Positions 23,410 through 31,765 of a DNA stretch of 54,226 nt are shown one piece after another. The stretch covers positions 1 through 54,226 of the forward strand of contig WRDW01000009.1 in assembly GCA_009779995.1 (NCBI GenBank), given 5' to 3'. A program made the position numbers and the translations under genes. The notes under the pieces are model-generated. The model worked only from the letters and a program-made list of their open reading frames with translations, had not been told where the DNA came from and made no database searches. Origin of the DNA: Oscillospiraceae bacterium. GTDB taxonomy: Bacteria; Bacillota; Clostridia; Oscillospirales; Acutalibacteraceae. The number at the start of each line of letters is the position of its first letter. Position 1 is the stretch's first letter.

Positions 23410-24249
23410 TTACCTGCTCTCTTTTTTGCCCACAAAGCGGTTGACCAGCATGTTGGCCACCACGTTGATCAGGAAAATCAAAATCACCAGCAGGGCCGCC
23501 GTGCCGTAGGCGTTGGGCATGGAGATGCCCTCGGTGGCGAGCATGTAGAAGTGCACCGCCATGGTGCGCGTGGGGGAGAGCAGCGAGGCGGGCATGCGCA
23601 GGGCCGAGCCCGCCGTGAGCATCACCGCCGCCGTCTCGGCGATGCAGCGGCCCACGCTGAGGATCACGCCGTTGGCGATGCCCCGCAGCGCCGAGGGGAA
23701 CACCGCCCTGGCGATGGTCTGCCACTTGGTGCCGCCCAGGGAGAAGCTCACCTCCCGGTAGCTCTGGGGCACGGCGCGGATGGCCTCCTCGGCGGTGCGT
23801 ATCATGGTGGGCAGGATCATAAACGCCATGGTCAGCGCGCCCGAGAGGATGTTCCAGCGCAGCTTCAGCATGATCACGAAGAAAATGAAGCCGAACAGCC
23901 CGTACACGATCGAGGGTATCCCCGCCAGGGACTCGGCCGAAAATCGAATGATGCGCGTGACGATATTTTCGCGGGTGTACTCAGCTAAGTAAAAAGCCGT
24001 GCCTATGCCGAAGGGGATCGCGATGGCGACGGCGACCAGGGTGAGCAGCAGCGTGCCCACAATCGTGGAGGAGATGCCCCCCGCGCGCCCCATGTCCCTG
24101 GGAATCTGTGTGAGGAACTCCCAGCTGAGCATGGGCAGCCCCTTGTAGAGAATATACACCACCACGGCCCCCAGCACCGCCATCACCAGCAGGGCGGCGG
24201 CCCAGATGACGACGCGCGCGATTTTTTCGCGGAAATGCGCCTGCTTCAT
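23410..24249 (-). CDS. pstA: Phosphate ABC transporter permease PstA
   Basis: A 279-residue inner-membrane permease with six predicted helices. It has the binding-protein-dependent transport motif in the loop YREVSFSLGGTKWQTIARAVFPSALRGIANGVILSVGR (EAA loop, about 165-202). Typical PstA features include the ESLAGIPSIVYGLFGF segment. It overlaps the pstC stop by 4 nt (ATGA), ensuring equal expression of the two permeases. Confidence 0.95.
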   Translation of the reverse strand: MKQAHFREKIARVVIWAAALLVMAVLGAVVVYILYKGLPMLSWEFLTQIPRDMGRAGGISSTIVGTLLLTLVAVAIAIPFGIGTAFYLAEYTRENIVTRIIRFSAESLAGIPSIVYGLFGFIFFVIMLKLRWNILSGALTMAFMILPTMIRTAEEAIRAVPQSYREVSFSLGGTKWQTIARAVFPSALRGIANGVILSVGRCIAETAAVMLTAGSALRMPASLLSPTRTMAVHFYMLATEGISMPNAYGTAALLVILIFLINVVANMLVNRFVGKKESR

Positions 24250-25115
24250 TTTTTCTTACCCCTATTCACCTTGTTTCCCCTGGTGATATATTGCGCCGTG
24301 GAATTGAGCAGCATGATGACGACGAACAGCACGATGCCCGTGGCGAACAGCGCCTGCTGGTGCTCGCCCGCGGCGTAGCCCATCTCTATGCCTATGTTGG
24401 TGGTCAGCGTGCGCACGGGGTCGAGGATCGAACCCGGCAGCGCCACGGCGTTGCCCAGCACCATGATCACCGCCATGGTCTCGCCTATCGCCCGGCCGAT
24501 CCCCAGGATCACCGCCGCCACGATGCCCGACTTCGCGGCGGGCAGCAGCACGGACTTGATGGCCTGCCAGTGGGTCATCCCCAGGGCCAGGGCCCCCTCT
24601 TTGTACTGCCGGGGCAGCGCCAGCAGCGACACCTCCGCGATGCTGATGATCGTGGGCAAAATCATGATCCCCAGGATGATCGACCCGGCTAATATACTCA
24701 ATCCCGGCCCGCCGAGATAGTCCCGTATCAGCGGCACCACGAACAGCAGCCCCCAGAAGCCGTACACCACCGAGGGGATGCCCGCCAGCAGCTGTATGGC
24801 AGGCCGAAACACGTTGCGCAGGGCGGCGGGCGCGAACTCCGCCAAAAAAATCGCGCAGCAGACGCCCACCGGCACGCCGACAATCGCCGCCCCCAGCGTC
24901 ACCGCCACCGAGCCGACGATCATGGGGAAGATGCCGAACTCGCCCTGCGTCGGCGCCCATGTCATCCCGAAGACGAAATCGATCAGCCCGACGCTCTTGA
25001 TAATCGGCAACCCCTGCACCAGGATAAAGACTGTAATGAGCGCCAGCGCCGCGACCGAAGAAATCGCCAGCGCGAGAAAAATGCGCCCGGAGAGCTTTTC
25101 GCGGAATTTTTTCAT
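24246..25115 (-). CDS. pstC: Phosphate ABC transporter permease PstC
   Basis: A 289-residue permease with six predicted helices. Marks of PstC are the FGMTWAPTQGEFGIFPMIVGS segment, LLAGIPSVVYGFWGLLFVVP, and the EAA loop YKEGALALGMTHWQAIKSVLLPAAKSGIVAAVILGIGRAIGETMAV. It pairs with PstA to form the channel. The gene follows pstS by 21 bp and overlaps pstA by 4 nt. Confidence 0.95.
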   Translation of the reverse strand: MKKFREKLSGRIFLALAISSVAALALITVFILVQGLPIIKSVGLIDFVFGMTWAPTQGEFGIFPMIVGSVAVTLGAAIVGVPVGVCCAIFLAEFAPAALRNVFRPAIQLLAGIPSVVYGFWGLLFVVPLIRDYLGGPGLSILAGSIILGIMILPTIISIAEVSLLALPRQYKEGALALGMTHWQAIKSVLLPAAKSGIVAAVILGIGRAIGETMAVIMVLGNAVALPGSILDPVRTLTTNIGIEMGYAAGEHQQALFATGIVLFVVIMLLNSTAQYITRGNKVNRGKKK

Positions 25116-25136
25116 GGCGGATCCATTCTTAGTGAC

Positions 25137-26444
25137 TTAATTTGTATAGCCGCGCGCGTTCGCATACACATCCCATGCTTCCTCAAAGGTCGCGCCCGCG
25201 TAGGCGAAGGTGCGCCAATTCTCGCCCTCGCGAGGATAGTTTTCGAATTGTATGCCAATCTCGTTATCACTATCAAGGCTATTGAAATCCACTGATACGA
25301 TCTCAATCCACCCCGGTGGCCTTTCCGGCTCTTCAGAAACCGCAGGGATCATGAAGATCAGCTGAGCTGTGTTTTCGCCTTTGCTTCGGCCTCCAATCAA
25401 CGTGCCGAAATCCGAGCCCTCGCTCTCGTAATAGCCGACGAATAGGTTGGGCTCGCCATTGCGATAGAAGAAGTAGTTATACTCGTTGTCCGCATACGGG
25501 CGGATCACGTTCCACACCCCCTCCAGACGTTTAAACAGGCCTATGTAATCAAAGTTTGGGTCTGTTATGAAGGGCACGGTGGTTGGTTCGGGTGTGGTTG
25601 AAGGCCCCGTCACCAGCCCCTCGGCCTCCAAAATGCGCCGCCCCTCCGGCGAAAGCGCGAACTCCACAAATGCCATGGCGTCGCCCTCCGGCTCCCGCGC
25701 GCAGACGAACAAAAACGGCCTAAACAGCGAATACGTGCCGTTGACCACGTTCTCCCGCGCGGCCTCCACGCCGCCCAGGCGCAGGGCCTTCACGGGCTTT
25801 TCGCCCTCCTCCACAAGGCCGAGGGAGATGAAGCCGATGGCGTTTTTGTCCCCGGACACCAGCTGCCGCACCGCGCCGTTGGAGGCCTGCACGATGGCGC
25901 GGGGCGAGATTTTGCTCTCCCCCATCACCAGGTCCTCGAAGGCGCTGCGGCTGCCGGAGCCCTCCTCCCGGGCGATGACGTTGATGTCGTAGTCCGCGCC
26001 GCCCACCTGGCTCCAGCTGGTGATCTCCCGGGCGAAGACGGCGCGCACCTGCTCAAGGGTCAGGTCGGCCACGGGGTTTCCTGGGTGGACGATGACGGCC
26101 AGGCCATCCTTGGCGATTTCGATAGACCACAGGTGCTTTTCGCTCTCTTTTAGGGAGCGCGAGGACATGCCGATGTCGGCAGCGCCGCTCTCCGCCGCCG
26201 TGATGCCCGCCGACGACCCGCCGCCCTGGACGTCGATCTCGTCGGCGGCGTGCAGGTGGGCGTAGGCCTCGGCGAGGATCTCGGCGTAGGGCAGCACGGA
26301 GGTGGAGCCCGCGATGACGACAGAGTGCTCCGGGCGGCAGCCGGAGAGGAACAACGCCGAAAGCATCAACAGAGCCATAAAGAAAAATTTTATATTTCTG
26401 CATTTTGCATTTTTATTTCTGCATTCTGCATTCTTATTTCTCAT
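25137..26444 (-). CDS. pstS: PstS phosphate-binding lipoprotein with an extra C-terminal domain
   Basis: A 435-residue lipoprotein (signal MALLMLSALFLSGC). The phosphate-binding domain spans about 40-282: AGSTSVLPYAE, DVQGGGSSAGITAA, EEGSGSRSAFEDLV, ASNGAVRQLVSGDKNAIGFISLG. A Thr/Pro linker (PSTTPEPTTVPF) then leads to about 145 extra residues, which look beta-rich and aromatic (YNYFFYRNGEPNLFVGYYESE, QLIFMIPAV) and match no family I know. The first residues (MRNKNAECRNKNAKCRN) are encoded by a short tandem repeat. The ATG directly follows the pstB2 stop (TGAATG) with GGGGAGG upstream. Confidence 0.92.
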   Translation of the reverse strand: MRNKNAECRNKNAKCRNIKFFFMALLMLSALFLSGCRPEHSVVIAGSTSVLPYAEILAEAYAHLHAADEIDVQGGGSSAGITAAESGAADIGMSSRSLKESEKHLWSIEIAKDGLAVIVHPGNPVADLTLEQVRAVFAREITSWSQVGGADYDINVIAREEGSGSRSAFEDLVMGESKISPRAIVQASNGAVRQLVSGDKNAIGFISLGLVEEGEKPVKALRLGGVEAARENVVNGTYSLFRPFLFVCAREPEGDAMAFVEFALSPEGRRILEAEGLVTGPSTTPEPTTVPFITDPNFDYIGLFKRLEGVWNVIRPYADNEYNYFFYRNGEPNLFVGYYESEGSDFGTLIGGRSKGENTAQLIFMIPAVSEEPERPPGWIEIVSVDFNSLDSDNEIGIQFENYPREGENWRTFAYAGATFEEAWDVYANARGYTN

Positions 26445-27221
26445 TCACCCAAACCTCCCCGTGATGTAGTCCTCGGTGCGCTTGTCACTGGGGTTGGCGA
26501 AGAGCTCGGCGGTGGGGCCGTATTCCACCAGGCCGCCCACGCCCTTGTCGTCGATCATGAGAAAGGCCGACATGTCCGATACCCGCAGCGCCTGCTCCAT
26601 ATTGTGCGTCACGATCAGGATCGTGTACTGTTTCGCCAGCTCCAGCATGAGCTCCTCGATTTTCATGGTGGATTCCGGGTCCAGCGCGCTGCACGATTCG
26701 TCCATCAGGATCACCTCGGGCTCCACCGCCAGGGCCCGCGCGATGCACAGGCGCTGCTGCTCCCCCGCCTGGAGGTTTTGCGCGGGTTTATGCAGTATGT
26801 CCTTGACCTCGTCCCACAGCGCCACGGCAGCCAGGCTGCGCTGCGCGATCTCGTCCAGCGCCGCGCGGCCCTTCACGCCGTGGCTGCGCGGCCCCATGAC
26901 GAGGTTGTCGTAGATGCTCAGGGGAAATACATTGGGCTTCTGGAACACCATGCCGACTCTCTTTCGCAACAGGGTGACGTCCATATTTTTGCCGTAGATG
27001 TTCTCGCCGTCCAGCAGGATTTCGCCCTCCACCCGCGCGCCTGGGATGAGGTCATTCGCGCGATTGAAAATGCGAAGCAGCGTGGACTTCCCGCAGCCCG
27101 AGGGCCCGATGACGGCGGTAATGGCGCAGGCCGGGATGTCCATCGTAATGTCCCGCAGGGCATGGCGGGGGCCGTAATAGAAGTCGGCCCCTATGGTTTG
27201 CAGCTTGGCCGGTTTTGTCAT
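26445..27221 (-). CDS. pstB: PstB2, phosphate ABC transporter ATPase with degenerate signature motif
   Basis: A 258-residue PstB-type ATPase and the first gene of the operon. Walker A (GPSGCGKST, 39-47), Q-loop Gln94, Walker B with catalytic glutamate (ILMDE, Glu175) and the switch His206 (VTHN) are all intact. The ABC signature, normally LSGGQ, reads LQAGE (150-154). This is the mirror image of PstB1, which keeps the signature but lacks the catalytic residues. The start ATG at 27221 follows GGAGG; the longer in-frame ATG at 27329 lies upstream of the promoter. Confidence 0.94.
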   Translation of the reverse strand: MTKPAKLQTIGADFYYGPRHALRDITMDIPACAITAVIGPSGCGKSTLLRIFNRANDLIPGARVEGEILLDGENIYGKNMDVTLLRKRVGMVFQKPNVFPLSIYDNLVMGPRSHGVKGRAALDEIAQRSLAAVALWDEVKDILHKPAQNLQAGEQQRLCIARALAVEPEVILMDESCSALDPESTMKIEELMLELAKQYTILIVTHNMEQALRVSDMSAFLMIDDKGVGGLVEYGPTAELFANPSDKRTEDYITGRFG

Positions 27222-27255
27222 GGCCGCCTCCGTCGCGCAGATTGGTTCCCGGAAG

Positions 27256-27284
27256 ATTATAGCACGAACTGCGGCCCGTGTAAA
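27256..27284 (-). promoter_or_regulatory. Promoter of the pst operon
   Basis: Reading leftward: TTTACA (27279-27284), 17-bp spacer, TATAAT (27256-27261), 35 bp before pstB2. I see no convincing PhoB/PhoP box repeats. Confidence 0.75.
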
Positions 27285-27337
27285 TACATAAGAGGAAATA
27301 TTGTGTTTTGTGGTTTGCGATTTGCTCATTTTGCTCC

Positions 27338-27366
27338 TTGCAAAATAAAATTTCCCATGCTATAAT
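27338..27366 (+). promoter_or_regulatory. Promoter of the first Gfo/Idh gene
   Basis: TTGCAA (27338-27343), 17-bp spacer, TATAAT (27361-27366), divergent from the pst promoter. Confidence 0.75.
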
Positions 27367-27391
27367 TGTTGTGCGAGAGGAGGCTATGACT

Positions 27392-28555
27392 ATGATCGAA
27401 AGCAGCAAGTTATCATCATCGCAGGGTGTGCTGCGCTATGGCATGGTGGGCGGCGGGGCGGGCGCGTTTATAGGGGACGTGCACCGCAAGACGGCCGCCT
27501 TCGACGGCAAATGCGCCCTGGCGGCGGGCGCGTTCTCCCGTGACTTCGATGTCACGAAGCAGACCGGCATTGAACTGGGCCTCGACGAAGACCGGCTCTA
27601 CCCCGATTTCGCTGCGATGGCCGAAAAAGAGGCCGCGCGCGAGGACGGCATAGACTTCGCGGTTATCGCCGCGCCGAACTACATACACTTTGAAGCCGCG
27701 AAGGCCTTCCTGGAGAGCGGCATCCATGTCGTGTGCGAAAAGCCTTTCACGTTTACCCTAGAACAAGCTATTGATTTGAAGCGCATCGCTGAAAACAAAG
27801 GCCTGCTGCTGTGCGTGATGTACTCCTATTCGGGCTACCCCATGCTCCGCCAGGCGCGGGCCATGGCGCGCGCCGGGGAGATCGGCGAGGTGCTCATGGT
27901 GATGGGCGAATACCCCCAGGACTGGCTCATCGAGGTCATCGAGGGCGAGCAGCGCCAGGCCGCCTGGCGCACGGACCAGGCGATGGCCGGCGTCTCCAAC
28001 TGCACGGGGGACATCGGCAGCCACATCGAGAATACCGCCGCCTTCGTCACGGGGTTGAAAATCAAGCGCCTGCTGGCGCGGCTGGACATCGTGGGGCAGG
28101 GGAGGACGCTCGACACCAACAGCGCCGTGCTGCTGGAATACGAGAGCGGCGCCACGGGCATGTACTGGTCCTCCCAGGTGGCAATAGGCAACGACAACGC
28201 GCTGACGCTGCGCGTCTACGGCACCAAGGGCTCCATCGAGTGGGAGCAGGAGTACCCCAACGTCCTGCGCTTCACCCGGGCGGGCGAGCCCACGCGCACG
28301 CTCAACCGGGGCCACGGCTATCTCCACCCCGCCGCAGCCAGCCGCCTGCCCTCGGGGCATTCTGAGGGCTACCACGAGGCCTTCGCGAATATCTATTCCC
28401 GCTTCGCCGACGCCCTGCTGAAGCTACAATCCGGGGAGGCCCTTACGGCAGAAGAATTGGATTTCCCCAACGCCGACGACGGCATAGAGGGCGTGAAGTT
28501 CATCCACGCCTGCGTGGAGAGCTCGAAGAAGGATAGCCAGTGGGTGGAATTATAA
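27392..28555 (+). CDS. Gfo/Idh/MocA family oxidoreductase
   Basis: A 387-residue NAD(P)-dependent sugar or inositol-type dehydrogenase. The Rossmann nucleotide motif is YGMVGGGAGAFIGDVH (about residues 15-30), followed by FAVIAAPNYIHFEAAKAFLESGIHVVCEKP, with the catalytic-site EKP lysine. The C-terminal part (GDIGSHIENTA, about 210-220) carries the expected DxGxH-type motif. The ATG at 27392 has 8 nt to GGAGG; the ATG at 27386 is only 2 nt away. The substrate is unknown; a second family member follows at 29021. Confidence 0.9.
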   Translation: MIESSKLSSSQGVLRYGMVGGGAGAFIGDVHRKTAAFDGKCALAAGAFSRDFDVTKQTGIELGLDEDRLYPDFAAMAEKEAAREDGIDFAVIAAPNYIHFEAAKAFLESGIHVVCEKPFTFTLEQAIDLKRIAENKGLLLCVMYSYSGYPMLRQARAMARAGEIGEVLMVMGEYPQDWLIEVIEGEQRQAAWRTDQAMAGVSNCTGDIGSHIENTAAFVTGLKIKRLLARLDIVGQGRTLDTNSAVLLEYESGATGMYWSSQVAIGNDNALTLRVYGTKGSIEWEQEYPNVLRFTRAGEPTRTLNRGHGYLHPAAASRLPSGHSEGYHEAFANIYSRFADALLKLQSGEALTAEELDFPNADDGIEGVKFIHACVESSKKDSQWVEL

Positions 28556-28631
28556 CGATTGCAGCCTGTAGAGGCGGCTGCCCACAGCCGCCCGCAGTAC
28601 CCCGAAAATATTTTATAAAGGAGATCATATC

Positions 28632-28763
28632 ATGAAGAAGAAAGAAATCCTTGACCCAATCGCAAAAGAATTGCATGGCATCAAACACGTGCTGATTGGC
28701 ATTTTGTTGGCTCTTGTAGCGATTGCAATCTGTTTTGGGTTCATGCCCATTCCGATTCAATGA
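28632..28763 (+). CDS. Very small single-helix membrane protein (43 aa)
   Basis: A 43-residue frame with a strong AAAGGAGA ribosome site 8 nt upstream. The N-terminus is basic and charged (KKKEILDPIAKELHGIK), followed by one membrane helix (HVLIGILLALVAIAICFGF) and a short PIPIQ tail. It lies between the two oxidoreductase genes in the same direction. Too short for most gene finders; no family recognised. Confidence 0.55.
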   Translation: MKKKEILDPIAKELHGIKHVLIGILLALVAIAICFGFMPIPIQ

Positions 28764-28784
28764 ATTCCTGGATTGGCAAGCCAT

Positions 28785-28995
28785 ACAAGAGAACATCGCT
28801 TCGCGATGCCATCCTCAGTCAGCCCGAGGCTGACAGCTCCTTCCACGGGAAGGAGCCTAGGGATTAGGCGGGAGCGACATCGGATTTCATAGCATTGCAG
28901 TCGAACATCCCGTTTGCGGTTAATCCCCCAGGCTCCTTCCCGTGGAAGGAGCTCCCGCCTCGGGCGACTGAGGAAGGCATCGCGGAGCGACAATC
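28785..28995. repeat. Long imperfect inverted repeat (about 70-bp arms)
   Basis: The left arm (about 28797-28867: TCGCTTCGCGATGCC, CCTCAGTCAGCCCGAGG, CTCCTTCCACGGGAAGGAGCC) is mirrored on the right (28919-28993: GGCTCCTTCCCGTGGAAGGAG, GCCTCGGGCGACTGAGG, GGCATCGCGGAGCGA). A centre of about 50 bp separates them. It is a further member of the dispersed GC-rich inverted-repeat class and ends just before the ribosome site of the next gene. Confidence 0.75.
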
Positions 28996-29020
28996 CACTC
29001 AGAATCAGGAGGATCATCCT

Positions 29021-30085
29021 ATGTCAACCAACAAAATCGGTTTCGCGGTCATCGGCTACGGCGGCATGGGCGGCTGGCACATGAAGCAGGCCATGGGCGA
29101 GCTGGCCGGCCAGTTCAACGCTGTCGGCACGTTCGACATCAAAGAAGAAAGGCAGGCGCTCGCCCGTGAGCAGGGCCTGACGGCCTATGCCTCCCGTGAG
29201 GCGCTGCTGTGCGACCCGGCCATCGAGCTGGTCACAGTCGCCACGCCCAACGACGCGCACCGGGAGATCGTGATCGACGCGCTGCGCCATGGCAAGCACG
29301 TGATTTGCGAGAAGCCCGTGGCGCTGTCCACAGGCGATTTGGAGGCCATGATCGCCGTGGCCAACGAGACAGGCAAGCTGTTCACCGTGCACCAGAACCG
29401 CCGCTGGGACCCGGACTACTTGACGGCCAAGACGGTGATGGAGAGCGGCGCGCTCGGCCGGGTGTTCAACGTGGAGAACCGGGTGCACGGCTCCCGGGGC
29501 GTGCCGGGGGACTGGCGGGCCCTGAAGGCCCACGGCGGCGGGATGCTGCTGGACTGGGGCATCCACATGTGCGACCAGATGCTCCAGATGATGGGCCCGC
29601 GCCGCCTGCTCTCGCTCTACGCCCAGCTGACCTACGTCACCTGCGACCAGGTGGACGACGGCTTCCGGGTGTTCTGCCGCTTCGAGGGCGACGTCACCTT
29701 CCTGGTGGAGATCCTCACCAGCAACTTCATCTCCCTGCCCCGATGGTACATCCTGGGGGAGAACGGCTCCGCCGTCCTGGAGGACTGGGGCCGCAGCGGG
29801 AAGATCCGCAGGGTGCATGACTGGGAGAACCGCGAGTGCGTGCCGGTGCAGGCGGGCGTGGGTATCACCAAGACCATGGCCCCCCGCGACGACGACACCT
29901 ACGAGGACAGCCCGCTGCCCCAATTCGAGGGCGAGTGGACGCAGTATTACCGCAATATTTTTGAAGTCATCCGCAGCGGGGCGCAGCCCATCGTGACGCA
30001 CGGCCAGCAGCGCCGCCTGCTGCGCCTGGTGGAGGCCATCTTCGAATCCGCCCGCACGGACAGCGTGATCCGGCTGGAATCGTAA
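29021..30085 (+). CDS. Gfo/Idh/MocA family oxidoreductase
   Basis: A 354-residue NAD(P)-dependent dehydrogenase. The Rossmann motif is FAVIGYGGMGGWHMKQ, then ELVTVATPNDAHREIVIDALRHGKHVICEKPVALS with the EKP motif, and GGGMLLDWGIHMCDQML as the DxGxH catalytic signature. The N-terminus and C-terminal beta-sheet domain are standard for the family. AGGAGG precedes the ATG by 8 nt. It is not a close copy of the 27392 gene; the two may act on related sugars or inositols. Confidence 0.92.
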   Translation: MSTNKIGFAVIGYGGMGGWHMKQAMGELAGQFNAVGTFDIKEERQALAREQGLTAYASREALLCDPAIELVTVATPNDAHREIVIDALRHGKHVICEKPVALSTGDLEAMIAVANETGKLFTVHQNRRWDPDYLTAKTVMESGALGRVFNVENRVHGSRGVPGDWRALKAHGGGMLLDWGIHMCDQMLQMMGPRRLLSLYAQLTYVTCDQVDDGFRVFCRFEGDVTFLVEILTSNFISLPRWYILGENGSAVLEDWGRSGKIRRVHDWENRECVPVQAGVGITKTMAPRDDDTYEDSPLPQFEGEWTQYYRNIFEVIRSGAQPIVTHGQQRRLLRLVEAIFESARTDSVIRLES

Positions 30086-30237
30086 CCAGCTGCGCGGCGA
30101 TCCCCGGCAGGGCGGTGACGAAAGCCGTGCCCAGCCATGCCTGCATGGAAGAGCATGGAGGGCAGCATGGCGGCGGGCGGCATCCTGGGCAGCAGGCCGG
30201 AGAGCAGAGGAGTGATTGCCCCGCAGTTCGCGCTCCA
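30073..30237 (-). pseudogene. Relic of an ECF transporter S component
   Basis: On the lower strand, two frames together read GAITPLLSGLLPRMPPAAMLPSMLF, then MQAWLGTAFVTALPGIAAQLVTIPA. The first block resembles the GAITPLLSSLLTGMPP motif, and the second the TALPGIxxQLxxIP motif, of substrate-specific membrane subunits of energy-coupling-factor vitamin transporters. The ends and the middle are lost and the blocks are out of frame. Its right end runs into the end of the oxidoreductase gene. Confidence 0.5.
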
Positions 30238-30244
30238 TATGGTT

Positions 30245-30288
30245 GATACTATTCCCGCAGTGAGCTTTTTTACAGCGGGAATAGTATC
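30245..30288. repeat. Perfect 14-bp inverted repeat
   Basis: GATACTATTCCCGC (30245-30258) and its exact complement (30275-30288) around a 16-base loop containing TTTTTT. It overlaps the stop codon of the lipoprotein gene at 30287. It may act as a terminator for that gene, or be the end of a lost element. Confidence 0.65.
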
Positions 30289-30931
30289 ACACCAATATGT
30301 CCCCGTTCACCAGCGCCGCCGCGCTTTGGATGTCGCCATAGAGGGCGTCGTAGTTGTCGATTTTGCACATGGTCTTGAGCCTGCCGTTGGTCAGGTAGCT
30401 GCCCTCGATGCAGCCGAGCTCCACCCTCTCGCCGCCGATATAGGCGTAGACCGCGAGATTCCCGCCGGAGAGGAACTCGAACTGCTCGCCCGAAAGCTCC
30501 ATCGCGCCGAAGACCGCCGCCCAGGCCTCGATGGCCTCCTTCGATTCGCTTTCATAGGTGAAGCGCTGCGCGCCGCCAACCGTGGGCCGCGTCTGCTCCA
30601 GGACGATTTTCTCTATTTTATCTGTGTCCAGGGAAGAAAGCAGGTTGAGCGCGCGTCTCTCCTCTGCCCGTATTTCGGCGGGGGAGGCCTGCTCCACGCG
30701 CGGCATATCGCCGGTGGCGGGCTCTTCCGTGGCGACTGCCGGCGCTGTGACAATGGGCTCTGTCTCTTCCATTGTTGTCTCCTCCGTTGTTTCCGGCTGG
30801 GTGACAGTCGCCGCTTCCCGGGCCGTGGTGGTGGCTGCCGTGGTGGTTACCACAGGCGGGTCCTTCTTGCAGGAGGCCAGCAGCAGCGCCGCGCACAGCA
30901 GAAGCAGCAGGATTGGGATCAGTTTTTTCAT
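30287..30931 (-). CDS. Lipoprotein with Thr-rich linker
   Basis: A 214-residue lipoprotein (lipobox LLASC) with a long threonine/glutamate linker (about 28-75). A globular C-terminal domain follows: ALNLLSSLDTDKIEKIVLEQTRP, EAIEAWAAVFGAMELS and FLSGGNLAVYAYIGGERVELG. The linker would hold the domain away from the membrane. The ATG at 30931 follows GGGAGGGCC. It probably forms an operon with the C39-like gene (stop 30949), 17 bp upstream. No family recognised. Confidence 0.75.
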   Translation of the reverse strand: MKKLIPILLLLLCAALLLASCKKDPPVVTTTAATTTAREAATVTQPETTEETTMEETEPIVTAPAVATEEPATGDMPRVEQASPAEIRAEERRALNLLSSLDTDKIEKIVLEQTRPTVGGAQRFTYESESKEAIEAWAAVFGAMELSGEQFEFLSGGNLAVYAYIGGERVELGCIEGSYLTNGRLKTMCKIDNYDALYGDIQSAAALVNGDILV

Positions 30932-30948
30932 GGAATGGCCCTCCCTAT

Positions 30949-31575
30949 CTATATCTTCACTTCGCACATCTCGAGGATGCCCGTGTCGCTGCCCCGGCAG
31001 ATGAAGTCGTAGCTCAGGACCTCGCTCGCGCCCCGGTTCGGCGGCCAGGGGTCGCGCACCAGGAACATGTAGCTGCCGTCGTTCATCAACTGATAACCGT
31101 AGAGCACGGTGCTGTGCCCGCCGTAGCGATACCCCGGGTAGCCCTCCGGGTACCAGCCCCGGCAGAGCATCACGGGGTCGCCCGCGTCTATGCTGGCCAC
31201 CATCTCCTCCTCGGTGAGGGGATAGACCCAGTCGAACTCCACCGCGCCGCCCGTGGCGTAATAGACCGCCTCCAGGCGCTCCCACACCGTGCCGCCCTCA
31301 TTGATGGCCGAGCCCTTCACGTGCTTGACGATGTCGGTCTGCGTCACGCCGGTGTTCACGTAGGTGCGCGCCGCCATGAGGGAGGACGCCGCCCAGCACC
31401 AGTTGTCCTTGTTCTGCCCCAGCAGGGGGGTGTCCAGCGCCGTCACGCCCGGCTGCTCCCGCAGGAGCACCTGCCGCAGCAGATCGCAGCAGGCCGAAAC
31501 TTGCGGCGCGCCCGCGCCCAGCAGCATGGCCGCCGCCAGGATCAGCGCGAGGAAGCGCCTGATTTTACACACCAT
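30949..31575 (-). CDS. Secreted C39-like papain-fold cysteine peptidase
   Basis: A 208-residue protein with a signal peptide (FLALILAAAMLLGAGAPQVSA). Its catalytic signature is QNKDNWCWAASSLMAARTY (Cys60, with the oxyanion-side Gln/Asn just before), YGGHSTVLYGY (His154) and VRDPWPP (Asp175). This order is that of C39-like/C70-type bacterial papain-fold peptidases. The substrate is unknown. I chose the ATG at 31575 because it has GGAGG 9 nt upstream; the ATG at 31605 has no ribosome site. First gene of an operon with the lipoprotein. Confidence 0.8.
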   Translation of the reverse strand: MVCKIRRFLALILAAAMLLGAGAPQVSACCDLLRQVLLREQPGVTALDTPLLGQNKDNWCWAASSLMAARTYVNTGVTQTDIVKHVKGSAINEGGTVWERLEAVYYATGGAVEFDWVYPLTEEEMVASIDAGDPVMLCRGWYPEGYPGYRYGGHSTVLYGYQLMNDGSYMFLVRDPWPPNRGASEVLSYDFICRGSDTGILEMCEVKI

Positions 31576-31611
31576 CGCAGAAAACCTCCGATAAATCCCC
31601 TTCATGTCAAT

Positions 31612-31640
31612 AAGATAACACAATTCGCCGCGCTTGTCAA
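31612..31640 (-). promoter_or_regulatory. Promoter of the C39-like peptidase operon
   Basis: Reading leftward: TTGACA (31635-31640), 17-bp spacer, TATCTT (31612-31617). Confidence 0.7.
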
Positions 31641-31695
31641 TATTTCCCGGCATAAAATTTTTATTCGATTTATTCCTGTATATGCCAATTACGGC

Positions 31696-31725
31696 TTGCA
31701 TCCTGCCGCGGTTTGATGCTATAAT
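31696..31725 (+). promoter_or_regulatory. Promoter of the MORN-oatA operon
   Basis: TTGCAT (31696-31701), 18-bp spacer, TATAAT (31720-31725). Confidence 0.7.
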
Positions 31726-31765
31726 AAAAAGCCTGGCGGAATGCGGCGAAAGCGGGTGGTTTTTT

